From: Bacteroidia bacterium
GTDB lineage: Bacteria; Bacteroidota; Bacteroidia; J057
Direction of reading: 5' to 3'
Assembly (NCBI GenBank): GCA_041391665.1
Contig: JAWKNO010000001.1
Location: forward strand, 868,001-932,000
Length of the DNA stretch: 64,000 bases
Shown here: positions 23,477 to 32,933 of the stretch, piece by piece
Position numbering within the stretch: position 1 is the stretch's first letter
Layout: every line of letters starts with the position of its first letter
Translations under genes and position numbers: made by a program
Notes under the pieces: model-generated
Database searches by the model: none
What the model was told of the DNA's origin: nothing
Seen by the model: only the letters and a program-made list of their open reading frames with translations

Positions 23477-25273
23477 ATGATACAACTTAGAAATATAGCC
23501 ATTATTGCTCACGTTGACCACGGCAAAACTACCCTTGTGGACAAAATGCTTATGCAGGGTAAATTGTTTGGATCACATGAGACCCCCGGTGAACTGATCA
23601 TGGATAGTAATGACCTGGAGCGGGAGCGCGGGATTACCATTCTTTCCAAAAATGCCAGTGTAAGGTATAAGGACGCAAAAATCAACATTATCGATACCCC
23701 TGGCCACAGTGATTTTGGGGGAGAGGTAGAGCGTGTACTTAACATGGCTGATGGGGTATTGCTGCTTGTGGATGCATTTGAAGGCCCTATGCCGCAGACC
23801 CGTTTTGTGCTGCAAAAAGCACTCTCTCTCGGATTAAAGCCCATTGTGGTAATCAATAAGGTCGATAAACCCAACTGCCGCCCTGATGAAGTGCATGAAG
23901 CAGTATTTGACCTTATGTTTGAACTGGAAGCCAATGAAGATCAGCTTGATTTTCCAACTGTATATGGTTCTGCCAAAAATAACTGGATGGGCCCTGACTG
24001 GAAAACCCAGACAGAGGATATTTCCTATCTGATGGACCAGATTCTGGAGCATATTCCTGCTCCAGAGATCAAAATGGGTATCCCTCAAATGCAGATTACC
24101 TCTTTGGATTACTCGCCTTATGTAGGGCGTATTGCCATAGGACGTGTGATCCGCGGAACATTGAAATCGGGTATGGCTGCCGGGCTGGTCAGAAGAGATC
24201 AGTCGCTGTTGAAAACAAGGCTGAAAGAACTGTTTGTGTTTGAGGGTCTGGGAAAACAGCCTGCTGAAAATGTATCTGCCGGTGAAATCTGTGCAGTAGT
24301 AGGATTGGAGGATTTTGAAATTGGTGATACAATTACAGATCCTGAAACTCCGGAAGGGTTGCCACCTATTTCTATCGATGAACCAACCATGAGCATGGTA
24401 TTTACCATCAATGATTCTCCTTTCTTCGGTCGTGAGGGTAAATTTGTTACTTCCCGCCACCTGAAAGAAAGACTGGATCGTGAGTTGGAGAAAAACCTGG
24501 CGCTTCGCGTCGAGCAGACTGGTTCTGCTGACGCTTTCACCGTGTATGGTCGCGGTGTGCTTCACCTTTCGATTTTGATTGAAACGATGCGTCGTGAAGG
24601 GTATGAAATACAGGTCGGTCAGCCTCAGGTAATTATCAAAGTGATTGACGGAGTCAAACACGAACCTGTGGAGGAACTCACGATAGACCTTCCGGAAGAT
24701 ACCGCAGGTCGCGCTATCAATATTGTCACGCAGCGTCGCGGCGAATTGCAGCAGATGGAACAACGCGGCGGCAGAACGAATCTTGTGTTTAAAATTCCTG
24801 CCCGCGGCCTGATCGGATTGAGAAATGAAATGCTTACCGCTACCGCAGGTGAAGCGATCATGGCACACCGCTTTGTGGCATTTGAGCCCTATAAAGGTGA
24901 TTTTGAGAAAAGAGCACATGGTGCATTGATCGCCCACGAAACCGGCTCCGCCTATGCGTATGCCCTGGACAAATTACAGGACAGGGGTTTCTTTTTTATC
25001 GAACCCATGGAAGAGGTGTATGAAGGTCAGGTAATCGGTGAAAATAACCGTGGTGATGATCTGATCGTGAATGTGACCAAGTCCAAAAAACTGACCAACT
25101 TCCGGGCATCAGGTTCTGATGACAAAGCAAAACTTGCCCCGCCTATTAAATTTTCCCTTGAAGAATCACTGGAGTACATCCAGGAAGATGAATATGTGGA
25201 AGTAACACCCAAATCGCTCCGACTCCGGAAAATTTTCCTGAAAGAACACGACCGGAAGAAGAAAAAAGGGTGA
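23477..25273 (+). CDS. typA: Ribosome-binding GTPase BipA/TypA
   Basis: A 598-residue translational GTPase that binds the 70S ribosome and assists 50S assembly and stress adaptation. The G motifs are intact: AHVDHGKTTLVDKM (G1), RERGIT (G2), DTPGHSDFGGEV (G3) and INKVDKPNCRP (G4). EF-G-like domains II, III and V and the BipA-specific C-terminal domain (VNVTKSKKLTNFRASGSDD) follow. Full length. First gene of a probable operon with bioY and the cNMP-binding gene. Confidence 0.97.
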   Translation: MIQLRNIAIIAHVDHGKTTLVDKMLMQGKLFGSHETPGELIMDSNDLERERGITILSKNASVRYKDAKINIIDTPGHSDFGGEVERVLNMADGVLLLVDAFEGPMPQTRFVLQKALSLGLKPIVVINKVDKPNCRPDEVHEAVFDLMFELEANEDQLDFPTVYGSAKNNWMGPDWKTQTEDISYLMDQILEHIPAPEIKMGIPQMQITSLDYSPYVGRIAIGRVIRGTLKSGMAAGLVRRDQSLLKTRLKELFVFEGLGKQPAENVSAGEICAVVGLEDFEIGDTITDPETPEGLPPISIDEPTMSMVFTINDSPFFGREGKFVTSRHLKERLDRELEKNLALRVEQTGSADAFTVYGRGVLHLSILIETMRREGYEIQVGQPQVIIKVIDGVKHEPVEELTIDLPEDTAGRAINIVTQRRGELQQMEQRGGRTNLVFKIPARGLIGLRNEMLTATAGEAIMAHRFVAFEPYKGDFEKRAHGALIAHETGSAYAYALDKLQDRGFFFIEPMEEVYEGQVIGENNRGDDLIVNVTKSKKLTNFRASGSDDKAKLAPPIKFSLEESLEYIQEDEYVEVTPKSLRLRKIFLKEHDRKKKKG

Positions 25274-25288
25274 TCAAACCGCCCCGCT

Positions 25289-25867
25289 ATGCTGATTGAC
25301 CAGTTACCGTCTATTACTCAGGATCGGTTTTGGGATGCACCCATCAAAGTGGTCCTGACTACGCTGCTGATTTGTCTGGTAGCACCAATAGAAATTTTGC
25401 CAGGGACTGCTGTGCCGGTTACACTTCAGTCTCTGGTAATTCTTGTCTCAGCGATGTTGCTGGGGGCCAAAAAAGGCCTGTTTTCCGTTGTTCTGTACCT
25501 GATTTTGGGCTTTGCCGGTCTTCCCGTTTTTGCAGGGGGCGGCCACGGCATAGAACGGCTGCTGGGCCCCGGAGGAGGGTTCCTGCTGGCTTTTCCGCTG
25601 GCTGCCTGGGTGGTTGGTATGATGGCCACAGGGGTATGGGGGCAAAGATGGTGGAATATCATTCTGACAATGCTGACCGGGCATGTAATTATTCTCGTTA
25701 TCGGCTTTGGCTGGTACGGTTTTAGTCAGGGATTTGATGGTATTAAACCAGTGTTATTGCCTTTATTGCCGGGGATGTATATAAAAACCATCGTCGGTGC
25801 GGCGTTTGTCATTGCAGCCAATGCCTTTATGCTGATGATCATCACAAACGGAAGTGAGGATTCGTAA
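25289..25867 (+). CDS. bioY: Biotin transporter BioY (ECF substrate-binding subunit)
   Basis: A 192-residue membrane protein with about six hydrophobic spans. The BioY signatures are present: VTLQSLVILVSAMLLGAKKG and GLPVFAGGGHGIERLLGPGGG, which line the biotin site in the S component of energy-coupling-factor transporters. No ECF ATPase or EcfT gene is nearby, as is common in genomes with solitary BioY or shared ECF modules. Begins 15 bases after bipA. Confidence 0.95.
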   Translation: MLIDQLPSITQDRFWDAPIKVVLTTLLICLVAPIEILPGTAVPVTLQSLVILVSAMLLGAKKGLFSVVLYLILGFAGLPVFAGGGHGIERLLGPGGGFLLAFPLAAWVVGMMATGVWGQRWWNIILTMLTGHVIILVIGFGWYGFSQGFDGIKPVLLPLLPGMYIKTIVGAAFVIAANAFMLMIITNGSEDS

Positions 25868-25884
25868 TATCCCCCTTTTCCGTT

Positions 25885-25892
25885 TATCTTTA
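25885..25892 (+). promoter_or_regulatory. Predicted -7 box upstream of the cNMP-binding gene
   Basis: TATCTTTA lies 20 bases before the ATG at 25913, with TTCG 20 bases upstream in the -33 position. This would give an internal promoter after bioY. Confidence 0.35.
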
Positions 25893-25912
25893 TGCGTTGA
25901 GAGGTACCATTT

Positions 25913-27301
25913 ATGGATAAAGATAAAGTAATTGACTCGCTCCGTCAATCCCAGCTGTTTTCAGATCTTTCTGAGCCCGAACTTCAGCAGGTAGCCACAC
26001 GGGCAAAAGTACGTCAGTATTTTGCCAATGACGTCATTGTCTGGCAAGGTCAACCCAGCACGGCCCTTTTTCTGGTGATCAACGGAATCGTAGCAGTAAA
26101 AAATATGTCCGGAAATAAAGAGCGGCTCCTCGCTTATCTTATGCCGGGAAATACATTTGGAGAAGTAGGGATTCTGGAAAATGAACCCCGGTCTGCAACA
26201 GTTTCTGCCCTGAGTGAAGTGGATGTCCTCGCGATTCAACGTGAAGATTTTCTGCAGATTTTGGAACAACATTCCCGTGTGGCCATTGAACTTGCCCGTA
26301 TGCTCGGGCGCTACCTCGTGGATGTCAGCCGCCGGATGAGCAATGAAAACCGCAAAACCAAGCTGATTCTTTTATTCCATGGTGAAGAGCATAGCGGAAG
26401 TACTACTATTGGTACCCTCCTGGCTGAAGGAATGGTCGAAACCCTGAATGGCCCTACGGCATATATGGAGTACCCCAATCCCTGGCGGGCTCTCAGCGGT
26501 CTTCAGCTCGCTCACGGCACTTCGGTCTATCACCATGCCGATGGATATGATATTCTCATTCCCTCAGAAGAAAGTTACCTCCCCGAAAATACCCGCGTTA
26601 CCCTCATGATGGACAGCGTGCTGAGTCGCTATGAAAATGTCGTGATTCAGGTACAAAATCAACTCGATGAGGGCGTAACCCAAATGCTGGAACATGCCAA
26701 TCAGGTAATCGTCATGGGTTCTCCCACACGCGATGGGCTTCTTCAGATCGAGGCGATGCAGAAACAAATCAAAAATCGCATCAGAAAAGAAGAAACCAGT
26801 CTGCTGGTAATGATCAATCGCAGCAAAGCTGCTTACAGTAAACTTGATGCCAAAGGCATTGCTGATTTTGATATCCCTTTTATGAAGGATTTTCCAATAT
26901 TTCAACTGGAAAAAAGAGACTCATCAGAATTGCCGGAACCCATCGTGCGTCTCATAGAAGGATGCCTTGAGCGGTTGGAAAGAACCAATAGTATTGGTAT
27001 ATTTATTCCTACTACAGTCGATGCTGATGTGGCTGCCGATACAACAATCTACATGGATCAGGCAAAAGAGTTTATGGCAGAGCGCTTTGGGGGAGCAACG
27101 TGTAAAGTGGTGAGTGGTGTGTGGAAAAGCGAGCAAATGGGCCTGATTGATGAAGTTGTTTATATTGTCCATTCCTACCTCACCCAGGCTGATATGAACC
27201 GCTATCTGGATGAAGTCGTGGATTTTATCAAACGACTCAAACGCGAACTGCGCCAGGAAGCCATGGCACTCGAAGTGAATCACAAGCTTACGCTGATATA
27301 A
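25913..27301 (+). CDS. Cyclic-nucleotide-binding domain protein with degenerate P-loop-like domain
   Basis: A 462-residue cytoplasmic protein. Residues about 10-125 are a Crp-type nucleotide-binding domain (SQLFSDLSEPELQQVA, PGNTFGEVGILENEPRSATV containing the FGE..L......R.A phosphate-binding cassette, so cAMP or cGMP binding is plausible). There is no Crp DNA-binding domain. The middle (about 145-330) begins LILLFHGEEHSGSTTIGTLLA and looks like a ParA/MinD-type fold with an eroded Walker A. The last 100 residues form a separate small alpha/beta domain (IFIPTTVDADVAADTTIYMD). A membrane protein gene follows 21 bases later, which suggests signalling at the membrane. A cyclase gene sits 8 kb away, but no link can be shown. 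Confidence 0.75.
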   Translation: MDKDKVIDSLRQSQLFSDLSEPELQQVATRAKVRQYFANDVIVWQGQPSTALFLVINGIVAVKNMSGNKERLLAYLMPGNTFGEVGILENEPRSATVSALSEVDVLAIQREDFLQILEQHSRVAIELARMLGRYLVDVSRRMSNENRKTKLILLFHGEEHSGSTTIGTLLAEGMVETLNGPTAYMEYPNPWRALSGLQLAHGTSVYHHADGYDILIPSEESYLPENTRVTLMMDSVLSRYENVVIQVQNQLDEGVTQMLEHANQVIVMGSPTRDGLLQIEAMQKQIKNRIRKEETSLLVMINRSKAAYSKLDAKGIADFDIPFMKDFPIFQLEKRDSSELPEPIVRLIEGCLERLERTNSIGIFIPTTVDADVAADTTIYMDQAKEFMAERFGGATCKVVSGVWKSEQMGLIDEVVYIVHSYLTQADMNRYLDEVVDFIKRLKRELRQEAMALEVNHKLTLI

Positions 27302-27322
27302 GATCTGAATAATCTTTTCGCC

Positions 27323-28621
27323 ATGATCCGAAAACTCACCCGGTTTTCTCCTGCTTTTCTGAAAAACTTTGACAAATACCTTCTGCTCAACCATCCTGAA
27401 ATCTGGGCTACCCGCATTCATTTTCTGGCCTGGGTGGTATTTATTTTTTCATTGCTATCTGTAGCGATGGCCTATCTTCAGGTGAATATTCGGTACTTAT
27501 CCAATCCCAATGATCATTTTTGGCTGATGTTTATTCCTGGAGGAATGATTTTCTCTGTATGGATGTATCATTTAACCAAACACAACAGTGAGCGTGAATT
27601 TGGAATTAACGCCAAACGCGAACAACTCGGCGTACAGGCCGTGCTGATGCTGGGGATAATTCTGTTGTTATCGTTGCCCTATGTGTACGGATTTTCGGTT
27701 TCTGCTTTTAATGCCTCGCGGGTGAGCGACCGGGAACTTGTCAGCGAAATCAATAAAATCAATCTGGTCTCCATGAACATTGGGCAACCCAACTACAGTC
27801 GTTCAGAGAAAATGCCGGAGAATGAAGATATGCCTCAATGGCTGAATGGCCCCGAACATCTCAGCGGGTATGTTACCGGAGCAGATCTCTATTTTGACTG
27901 GCAAAAACGCAGCAGAGAAGAAAAGCTGGAAATGATTGCCGGCTATTTGCAACTGGTGGAAAAGTATAATGGCTGGCAGTCCATTCTTGTATATGAGCCG
28001 GAAGATATTCTTGACAGAGAAGTCGTAAATCCCGAAAACCTCACTGAGGCGATAAACGGCAGCTATGACAATTTTCGATGGACGATGAGTGAGATTGTTC
28101 AGGCAAAAGAAAAACATTTTGCACTTGATCATCGCTTTATGCGGAAGGGTACGTTGACCATCATCATTATGCTGCTCATCGGTCTGTGGGTGCTTATGCA
28201 GATTTTTATAAAAATTGGCTGGGCCAAATTTTCCATTAGCGTGATTGCCGGGATTTTCCTTGCCATCACGGGCGGTTTGGTGGTGGTTTCTGCACGATAT
28301 GTCGACATTCCCGGCGTTTCGGCAAATGATATCGGGATAATACTATTTCTGGGATTTTGGGCACTTTTTGTGTATCAGTCATATGCTCAGGCAAGCAGCC
28401 GGCGGGTAAACTACTGGCAGATTATCGCCCTGACTTTGGCAGTTGTAATGACTCCATTTATTCCGCTTGTATTCCAACTCATTACGAACATACCTTCTCT
28501 ATACCTTCTGCGCAATGAGCTTTATGTAATCATTGCAGGAGGTATTCTTACCGTAATATTGTGGAATACAATCTTTAGCCAGCGGTTTCAGTTACTCTCT
28601 GCGACTCCGCAAAAGAATTAA
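27323..28621 (+). CDS. Polytopic membrane protein of unknown function
   Basis: A 432-residue protein with two hydrophobic N-terminal spans (about 32-52, 67-82), one at about 108-128, an extracytoplasmic soluble region of about 140 residues (135-270), and five or six C-terminal spans (from about 275). No catalytic motif was recognised. It is co-oriented and close to the cNMP-binding gene, so the two may work together, for example as a sensor and membrane partner. Its stop overlaps that of the convergent TPR gene by four bases. Confidence 0.7.
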   Translation: MIRKLTRFSPAFLKNFDKYLLLNHPEIWATRIHFLAWVVFIFSLLSVAMAYLQVNIRYLSNPNDHFWLMFIPGGMIFSVWMYHLTKHNSEREFGINAKREQLGVQAVLMLGIILLLSLPYVYGFSVSAFNASRVSDRELVSEINKINLVSMNIGQPNYSRSEKMPENEDMPQWLNGPEHLSGYVTGADLYFDWQKRSREEKLEMIAGYLQLVEKYNGWQSILVYEPEDILDREVVNPENLTEAINGSYDNFRWTMSEIVQAKEKHFALDHRFMRKGTLTIIIMLLIGLWVLMQIFIKIGWAKFSISVIAGIFLAITGGLVVVSARYVDIPGVSANDIGIILFLGFWALFVYQSYAQASSRRVNYWQIIALTLAVVMTPFIPLVFQLITNIPSLYLLRNELYVIIAGGILTVILWNTIFSQRFQLLSATPQKN

Positions 28622-29568
28622 TCTTCGAGAAAGGCAAACCCGCCGACCATATAGATGCCTTTCGGATCACCCTCTTCATTTTCTGTAGACGCAATTTCCT
28701 CAACTTCCAGCGAGTCTTTGATTACCGCTTCAATTTCAAATTCGCGGATCAGATCGAGGGCATCTTCCTCGCTGTCTGCCACAACACCATAGGTTGTGAT
28801 AAAAGGAATTTCATCTTCAGACTCCGAATCATTGAGAATACCACTGATCACTACAGAATAGATCTTCGAATTTTCAGAAAACCTGCCATTTACCTCCCGG
28901 AAAAGAGCTGCCGTTTCCTCATTTGTGCGATGATATTCAATCGCCTGGTGGATATAATGAAGCGCGGGTTCCTTTTGATCTTCGATATAATAAGCACGGG
29001 CAATATGAGTACAAATCTGCGAAAGTATTTCTGCCGATTCCTCATCTTCCGGTGTCTGAAGATGTTCGAGTTCATCCTCCATTTGTAAAATCAAATCGTG
29101 TCGCCCCAACTGGTCAAGGATCCTCAGCTGAAGTTCGATCGCCTGGTTTACGGCTTCCGGATGTTCGATTTTTTGAAGCAACGTCAAGGCCTTGTCAAAT
29201 TCCATTTGCCGGGTAAAAACTACCGCCTTATTCATATTGAGCCAATGTCTTTCCGCTCCGGGAAGTTTTGACGCGTGATCAAATGCGCGAAGTGCCGAAT
29301 TAAATTCGCCTTTGTCTGATAAAAAATTACCCAGTTGAAGATATAGCTGCCAGGCATCCGGTATCATCGCGATTCCGGCGTTCAACTCGTTGATCGCTTC
29401 ATCAGTTTTTTCTTCTAATGCATAGGCCATCGCGATAATCCGGTAACCAGATTCAATACCTTCGGCCTTGAGCAACTCTCCAATTTTGATAGCGTCTTCT
29501 ATGCGCTCCTCATGAATCAGATCCCATGCCTGTTCGCTCAGATTTTCTATTTCTTCTTGTGATATCAT
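28618..29568 (-). CDS. TPR repeat protein
   Basis: A protein of about 316 residues, counting from the ATG at 29568; a longer reading from 29613 adds 15 residues of non-typical sequence. Helical repeats of TPR type cover about residues 5-225 (AWDLIHEERIEDAIKIGELL, AWQLYLQLGNFLSDKGEFNS, RAFDHASKLPGAERHWLNMN). The C terminus is a different acidic alpha/beta domain (SKIYSVVISGILN ... IYMVGGFAFLED). It probably acts as a scaffold; no enzyme motif is seen. Confidence 0.78.
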   Translation of the reverse strand: MISQEEIENLSEQAWDLIHEERIEDAIKIGELLKAEGIESGYRIIAMAYALEEKTDEAINELNAGIAMIPDAWQLYLQLGNFLSDKGEFNSALRAFDHASKLPGAERHWLNMNKAVVFTRQMEFDKALTLLQKIEHPEAVNQAIELQLRILDQLGRHDLILQMEDELEHLQTPEDEESAEILSQICTHIARAYYIEDQKEPALHYIHQAIEYHRTNEETAALFREVNGRFSENSKIYSVVISGILNDSESEDEIPFITTYGVVADSEEDALDLIREFEIEAVIKDSLEVEEIASTENEEGDPKGIYMVGGFAFLED

Positions 29569-29713
29569 TGGGGGAATTATGAATTTCTCAAGGCAAATTA
29601 CAAAATCTTGCAAACAGATTGGCGTTTATCGTGTTATCTTGAAAACCTAACAACCATTAGTTAGTACCAACGGGATTTATTATCTTTCGGATGGTTGATT
29701 GTGCCCGAATGTT

Positions 29714-31825
29714 ATGAAAACGACTATTAGCGATTCTTTGGTAACTAAAAATAAATCTGCCCGGCTTCCCATGAAAAAGGAGCTTTTGCTTCAGGCCTAT
29801 TCGCTTATGCGTACAGCAGAAGCAATGACCGAACTATTTGAGGAGCACCGGGAAATGACAGGGAAATATGTTCACGCGACTTCCCGTGGACACGAAGCGA
29901 TTCAACTGGCTTTAGGGTTACAATTGTTGCCGCAGGATTTTGTATCGCCTTATTATCGCGACGATGCCCTGTTGCTGGGCATCGGTTTGTTGCCACATGA
30001 GCTAATGCTTCAGCTTTTGGCCAAAATTACAGATCCTTTTTCCGGCGGCAGAACCTATTATTGCCATCCGAGCCTTCGCCTCGACGGCAAGGCCAAGATT
30101 CCGCATCAGTCCTCTGCGACCGGTATGCAGGCAATTCCGGCTACGGGCGTAGCCCAGGGAATGAAATATCTGGAATCTCAGGGACTGGTTTCCTTTGACG
30201 CAGCAAATTTGCCACCCGTTGCTGTATGCAGCATTGGGGATGGTGCAATGACTGAGGGCGAAGTTTCAGAGGCTTTGCAAATGGCGGCCATTCATCAGTA
30301 TCCGATTTTATATCTTGTGCAGGACAATGGCTGGGGAATTTCTGCCCGGGCCGAAGAAATGTATGCACAGAACGCGGTTGAGTTTGCCCGAGGGTTTAAG
30401 GGAATTGAAGCCTTGGATATCGACGGGACAGATTTTGTGAAGTGTTACCAGACATTGGAGAAGGTATTGCAAACTATCCGAAAAGAAAGAAGACCTTTTC
30501 TGGTTCGGGCCCGCGTTCCGCTGCTCAATCACCATACCTCCGGTGTCAGAATGGAGTGGTATCGCACTGATCTGAGTGAGCATAAAACCGGCGACCCGAT
30601 TCCCCGTTTTCACCAACAGCTACTCAATCTGGGAATCAGTGAGTCAGAATTGGATAAATGTTCTCTGGAGGCGCTGGGATTTGTCCGGGAGGAATTTGAA
30701 AAAGCCATGGACGCGCCAGATCCCGCACCGGAAGATTTATTTAATAATATATATGCACCTACCCCGGTAACCCAGGAGACGGGAGAAAGGACGCCCATAA
30801 ACGGTAAGGAAGTGGTCATGGTAGATGCCGCACTTCATGCTGTAGATAACATCCTCAGAGATCACCCCGAAGCCCTTTTGTATGGACAGGATGTGGGCGG
30901 AGATCTGGGGGGAGTATTTCGCGAAGCCGCATTGCTGGCCAAAAAATACGGCGACAAACGCGTGTTTAATACGCCCATTCAGGAGGGGTATATTATCGGA
31001 AGCACAGTCGGTATGTCTGCGGTAGGGTGTAAACCCATTGTGGAGATTCAGTTTGCCGACTATATATGGCCGGGTGTAAATCAGCTGTATGCCGAAGTAA
31101 GCCGCTCTTACTATCTGTCAAACGGGAAGTGGCCGGTACAAACCGTCATTCGCATACCTACGGGTGCATATGGCAGTGGAGGACCATTTCATTCTTCGAG
31201 TATTGAGTCAGCGATTCTGAATATACACGGAGTAAAGATCGTGTATCCTTCCAATGCAGCCGATATGAAAGGCCTGATGCGGGCCGCTTTTTATGACCCC
31301 AATCCGGTGATTGTATTTGAGCACAAAGGCCTTTACTGGGGGAAAGTGCCGGGAAGTAAAGAAGCGCGTACCGTAGAGCCATCAGATGACTATATCATAC
31401 CCCTGGGCAAAGCCCGGATTTATCAGGCGGCGGCTGAAGAGAAGGTTGCCACAGGGGAAAGCTGTCTGGTTATCACCTACGGAATGGGCGTGCACTGGGC
31501 AAAAAATGCTTCCAAAGCATTTCCCGGCCAGGTCGAAATACTGGACCTCCGCACACTGGAGCCACTTGACTGGGACGCGATTGTCTCCGGCGTAAAGCGG
31601 CACAACAAAGTGCTGATACTTACAGAAGAAACGCTAAAAAATTCCTTTGCAGAAGCACTGGCAGGCAGGATTTCCCTGGAGTGTTTTCGGTGGCTGGATG
31701 CCCCTGTACATCTTTGCGGAGCAGAAGACACCCCCGCCATACCCCTTAACGCACTGCTGGAAGAGACTATGCTGCCCAATGCGGAAAAAGTAAAAGCGAA
31801 GTTGGAGACGTTGTTGGGTTGGTAA
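29714..31825 (+). CDS. 2-oxoacid dehydrogenase E1, fused alpha-beta (branched-chain type)
   Basis: A protein of about 703 residues joining the alpha and beta subunits of a thiamine-diphosphate-dependent E1. The alpha part has the TPP/Mg motif GDGAMTEGEVSEALQ ending in QDNGWGIS; the beta part starts near residue 365 with LYGQDVGGDLGGVF and TPIQEGYIIG. E1 decarboxylates a 2-oxoacid and loads the acyl group on lipoyl-E2; no E2 or E3 gene is adjacent. The ATG at 29714 is preferred to the TTG at 29699. TATCTTTC at 29681-29688 may be its -7 box. Branched-chain specificity is by family resemblance. Confidence 0.9.
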   Translation: MKTTISDSLVTKNKSARLPMKKELLLQAYSLMRTAEAMTELFEEHREMTGKYVHATSRGHEAIQLALGLQLLPQDFVSPYYRDDALLLGIGLLPHELMLQLLAKITDPFSGGRTYYCHPSLRLDGKAKIPHQSSATGMQAIPATGVAQGMKYLESQGLVSFDAANLPPVAVCSIGDGAMTEGEVSEALQMAAIHQYPILYLVQDNGWGISARAEEMYAQNAVEFARGFKGIEALDIDGTDFVKCYQTLEKVLQTIRKERRPFLVRARVPLLNHHTSGVRMEWYRTDLSEHKTGDPIPRFHQQLLNLGISESELDKCSLEALGFVREEFEKAMDAPDPAPEDLFNNIYAPTPVTQETGERTPINGKEVVMVDAALHAVDNILRDHPEALLYGQDVGGDLGGVFREAALLAKKYGDKRVFNTPIQEGYIIGSTVGMSAVGCKPIVEIQFADYIWPGVNQLYAEVSRSYYLSNGKWPVQTVIRIPTGAYGSGGPFHSSSIESAILNIHGVKIVYPSNAADMKGLMRAAFYDPNPVIVFEHKGLYWGKVPGSKEARTVEPSDDYIIPLGKARIYQAAAEEKVATGESCLVITYGMGVHWAKNASKAFPGQVEILDLRTLEPLDWDAIVSGVKRHNKVLILTEETLKNSFAEALAGRISLECFRWLDAPVHLCGAEDTPAIPLNALLEETMLPNAEKVKAKLETLLGW

Positions 31826-31880
31826 AAAAAATTAACAAGCCTCTTTGAAACTTCGTATATTGGGATAAAGAAAATACATA

Positions 31881-32078
31881 ATGGTAAACGTTATATTTTC
31901 AGGAGAATCCGAAGCAGATATTAAGCTGCTGATCAAACTTGCCCGGAAAATAGGTATTAAAACCAGAGTTCTGAGTACCGAAGAGTGGGAGGATATGGGG
32001 TTAGGTTTTGCCATCGATCAAGGCAAAACAGGTGAGTTTGCAGATACGGGAGAGTTTTTGAAAAAACTTCGTAAATGA
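31881..32078 (+). CDS. Putative antitoxin of a RelE-type pair
   Basis: A 65-residue protein (SEADIKLLIKLARKIGIKTR, STEEWEDMGLGFAIDQGK) of the type found immediately upstream of small RelE/ParE toxins in Bacteroidota. Its TGA overlaps the toxin ATG (ATGA at 32075-32078), giving tight co-translation. No DNA-binding fold is obvious, so the toxin-neutralising role is inferred from position. Confidence 0.65.
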   Translation: MVNVIFSGESEADIKLLIKLARKIGIKTRVLSTEEWEDMGLGFAIDQGKTGEFADTGEFLKKLRK

Positions 32079-32359
32079 AGGTTCTGATTGATAAAACCTT
32101 AGAGAAGGATATTTCAAAATTGAAAGACAATGCCTTACACAAAAGACTTGCAGGGATCATTGAGCAGGTTTTGTCGGCTGATAGTAAAAAGGAAATTCAT
32201 AATCTTAAAAAACTTCAAGGATATAAAACCTATTACAGAATTAAGTTGGGTGACTATCGGATTGGAATAGATATCGTCAGTGACACTGACTCCGATGAGG
32301 AAACTGTATATTTTATCCGATTCCCTCACCGAAAAGATGTTTACAAATATTTCCCTTAA
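32075..32359 (+). CDS. RelE/ParE family toxin
   Basis: A 94-residue protein with the RelE-fold pattern: EKDISKLKDNALHKRLAGII, then KKLQGYKTYYRIKLGDYRIG, then VYFIRFPHRKDVYKYFP with the C-terminal H-R-x-D-V-Y/Y-x-x-F signature of ribosome-dependent mRNA interferases. It overlaps its antitoxin by four bases. The last four codons lie inside the first copy of the 75-bp direct repeat, and the second copy near 34132 repeats those codons as a remnant. Confidence 0.85.
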   Translation: MKVLIDKTLEKDISKLKDNALHKRLAGIIEQVLSADSKKEIHNLKKLQGYKTYYRIKLGDYRIGIDIVSDTDSDEETVYFIRFPHRKDVYKYFP

Positions 32360-32420
32360 AACTGCTTCTCGACAAACTTTCCGGCTGAACTGGTAAACCC
32401 CTCAGAACTTCTCCTTTTTT
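32346..32420 (+). repeat. 75-bp direct repeat, copy 1 (left bound of the TAC islet)
   Basis: Matches 34132-34206 at 74 of 75 bases; the only difference is a C in CTGAACTGG against T in copy 2. It contains the last codons of the RelE toxin (functional here) and, on the minus strand, a non-functional copy of the last codons of the YHS lipoprotein (KKEKF-stop). The unit length is 1786 bases. Confidence 0.9.
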
Positions 32421-32423
32421 TGT

Positions 32424-32924
32424 TTATGCCTGAGGTTGTATATGCTTATTCAGAAGTTCTGAAGGATCAATAATGGGGAGGATTGCTCCTTCCAGATATG
32501 TTCCCATTGTTTTCACAAGAATCATCCCTCTTGAGGTCGAGTAGGCTATTGCTAATAGGTGGGTGATCAAAGTCCCATCAATAGAAGGTGAGGTTTCTTC
32601 TTTTTCTGACGTCAGAACTAATTCTTCAAAGTTATCAACAAGAAACGAAAACCCCAGCCTGAATTTCCCAATAGCAGTTACAGATTTCAATTCGTTGCCA
32701 TCGTCATCTTCAAACTGAATATCAGCCTGAACATTCAATATGATCCTGGCAAGTTTTTGACCAGCATCAAAAAACTCTTCTGATTTAACCCTAAAACCAA
32801 CGCCAACCCGTTCTTCTGGAGTTATATAAAATTCATCTTCGCCTCCAATACTGAAAGACAGAATACGTGCATCTATGAGGTGTACCTTACTACTGTGGAA
32901 TATTGTTTTCTTAGACTTAGACAT
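32424..32924 (-). CDS. SecB-like chaperone of a toxin-antitoxin-chaperone (TAC) module
   Basis: A 166-residue protein with a long beta-rich body (LIDARILSFSIGGEDEFYIT, ILNVQADIQFEDDDG, RLGFSFLVDNFEELVL) and a helical end (THLLAIAYSTSRGMILVKTM) followed by ILPIIDPSELL. This order, strands, then a helix, then a short LP-x-x-x-P tail, resembles SecB (ARExI helix then FPxLxLxPxNF). Third gene of an operon after a toxin-like and an HTH gene, the arrangement of TAC systems in which a SecB-like chaperone protects the antitoxin. The fold is inferred from pattern; context supports it. Confidence 0.55.
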   Translation of the reverse strand: MSKSKKTIFHSSKVHLIDARILSFSIGGEDEFYITPEERVGVGFRVKSEEFFDAGQKLARIILNVQADIQFEDDDGNELKSVTAIGKFRLGFSFLVDNFEELVLTSEKEETSPSIDGTLITHLLAIAYSTSRGMILVKTMGTYLEGAILPIIDPSELLNKHIQPQA

Positions 32925-32933
32925 GATTGAGTT

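Noticed and set aside
23834..24937. A 367-codon minus-strand open frame opposite bipA
   Set aside because: Shadow of a conserved GTPase gene; its residues show no family pattern and it has no promoter-like sequence.
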